From Betaproteobacteria bacterium (lineage in GTDB: Bacteria > Pseudomonadota > Gammaproteobacteria > Burkholderiales > Burkholderiaceae_C), in contig RFSP01000131.1 in the NCBI GenBank assembly GCA_009923895.1, positions 1 to 5,670 on the forward strand: DNA of 5,670 nucleotides, written 5' to 3'. Under the pieces are notes generated by a model. The model saw only the letters and a program-made list of their open reading frames with translations. It searched no databases and was not told the origin of the DNA. Each line of letters starts with the position of its first letter. The first letter of the stretch is position 1. Both the position numbers and the translations under genes were made by a program. Of this stretch, positions 5,542 to 5,670 are shown piece after piece.

Positions 5542-5670
5542 TCAAGAGTCGCTGGAGCTGGCTTGCCAGACCCCCGACTTCCCGCCGCGCTTTTCCAGCA
5601 ATCGCACGTCGCTGATCACCATGCCGCGATCGGCGGCCTTGAGCATGTCATAGATGGTCAAGAGGCCAAT
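5542..5670 (-). CDS. moaC: Cyclic pyranopterin monophosphate synthase MoaC, C-terminal end (truncated by window edge)
   Basis: The last 42 codons of moaC on the minus strand; the stop is the complement of TCA at 5542-5544 and the start lies beyond base 5670. MoaC converts the GTP-derived product of MoaA (3',8-cyclo-7,8-dihydroguanosine triphosphate) to cyclic pyranopterin monophosphate in cytoplasmic molybdenum cofactor synthesis. The peptide starts IGLLTIYDMLKAADRGMVIS and continues DVRLLEKRGGKSGVW. This is the conserved MoaC C-terminus: the Asp of TIYDM and the Lys three residues later correspond to the catalytic D128 and K131 of E. coli, and RLLxKxGGKSG is the family's closing motif. It ends in a short Ser-rich tail (QASSSDS). 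It converges on the ligase gene with an 88-nt gap, so it is not functionally tied to the pilin pair. Confidence 0.96.
   Translation of the reverse strand: MGLLTIYDMLKAADRGMVISDVRLLEKRGGKSGVWQASSSDS

Noticed and set aside
1..5670. Search for a novel defence, mobile or regulatory RNA system
   Set aside because: No transposase, integrase, toxin-antitoxin-like pair, CRISPR repeats, tRNA or long non-coding stretch is visible; nearly all bases are accounted for by recognised gene families.

Overview
This is GC-rich (visibly well above 60%), densely packed bacterial chromosome. The SucC and SucD sequences, a DUF2889-type gene end just upstream of sucC, a YjbE-type TerC gene just downstream of sucD, and a pilin followed by a PglL-like ligase together suggest a betaproteobacterium of the order Burkholderiales, most likely Comamonadaceae. 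That placement rests on remembered gene order and sequence style, not on a search.

Layout, left to right. (1) 2-181 +: the 3' end of a DUF2889-family gene. (2) 230-1390 + and 1411-2304 +: sucC and sucD, both intact, encoding the two subunits of succinyl-CoA synthetase of the citric acid cycle. (3) 2325-3041 +: a TerC/YjbE-family membrane protein, 20 nt behind sucD with a strong ribosome binding site. (4) 3137-3652 +: a type IV pilin with a GTG start, a class III leader peptide and two Cys pairs. (5) 3654-5453 +: a large Wzy_C/PglL-type membrane oligosaccharyltransferase, starting 1 nt after the pilin stop. (6) 5542-5670 -: the 3' end of moaC (molybdenum cofactor synthesis), convergent with the ligase.

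The window holds two likely transcription units on the + strand. sucC-sucD-terC is metabolic and closely spaced; a G/C hairpin lies after terC. The pilin and ligase genes form a tight pair whose spacing implies translational coupling. The natural reading is a secreted, filament-forming substrate made together with the periplasmic-face enzyme that transfers a glycan onto it. The pilin has no C-terminal Ser of the kind used by TfpO/PilO ligases, but it has an internal Ser/Thr/Gly/Ala-rich stretch that would suit a PglL-type enzyme.

I see no mobile element, CRISPR array, tRNA or rRNA, and no genuinely new system. The most interesting part is the pilin-ligase pair, including the pilin's repeated leader codons and the ligase's low-complexity C-terminal tail. 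The intergenic gaps (182-229, 3042-3136, 5454-5541) are all under 100 nt.
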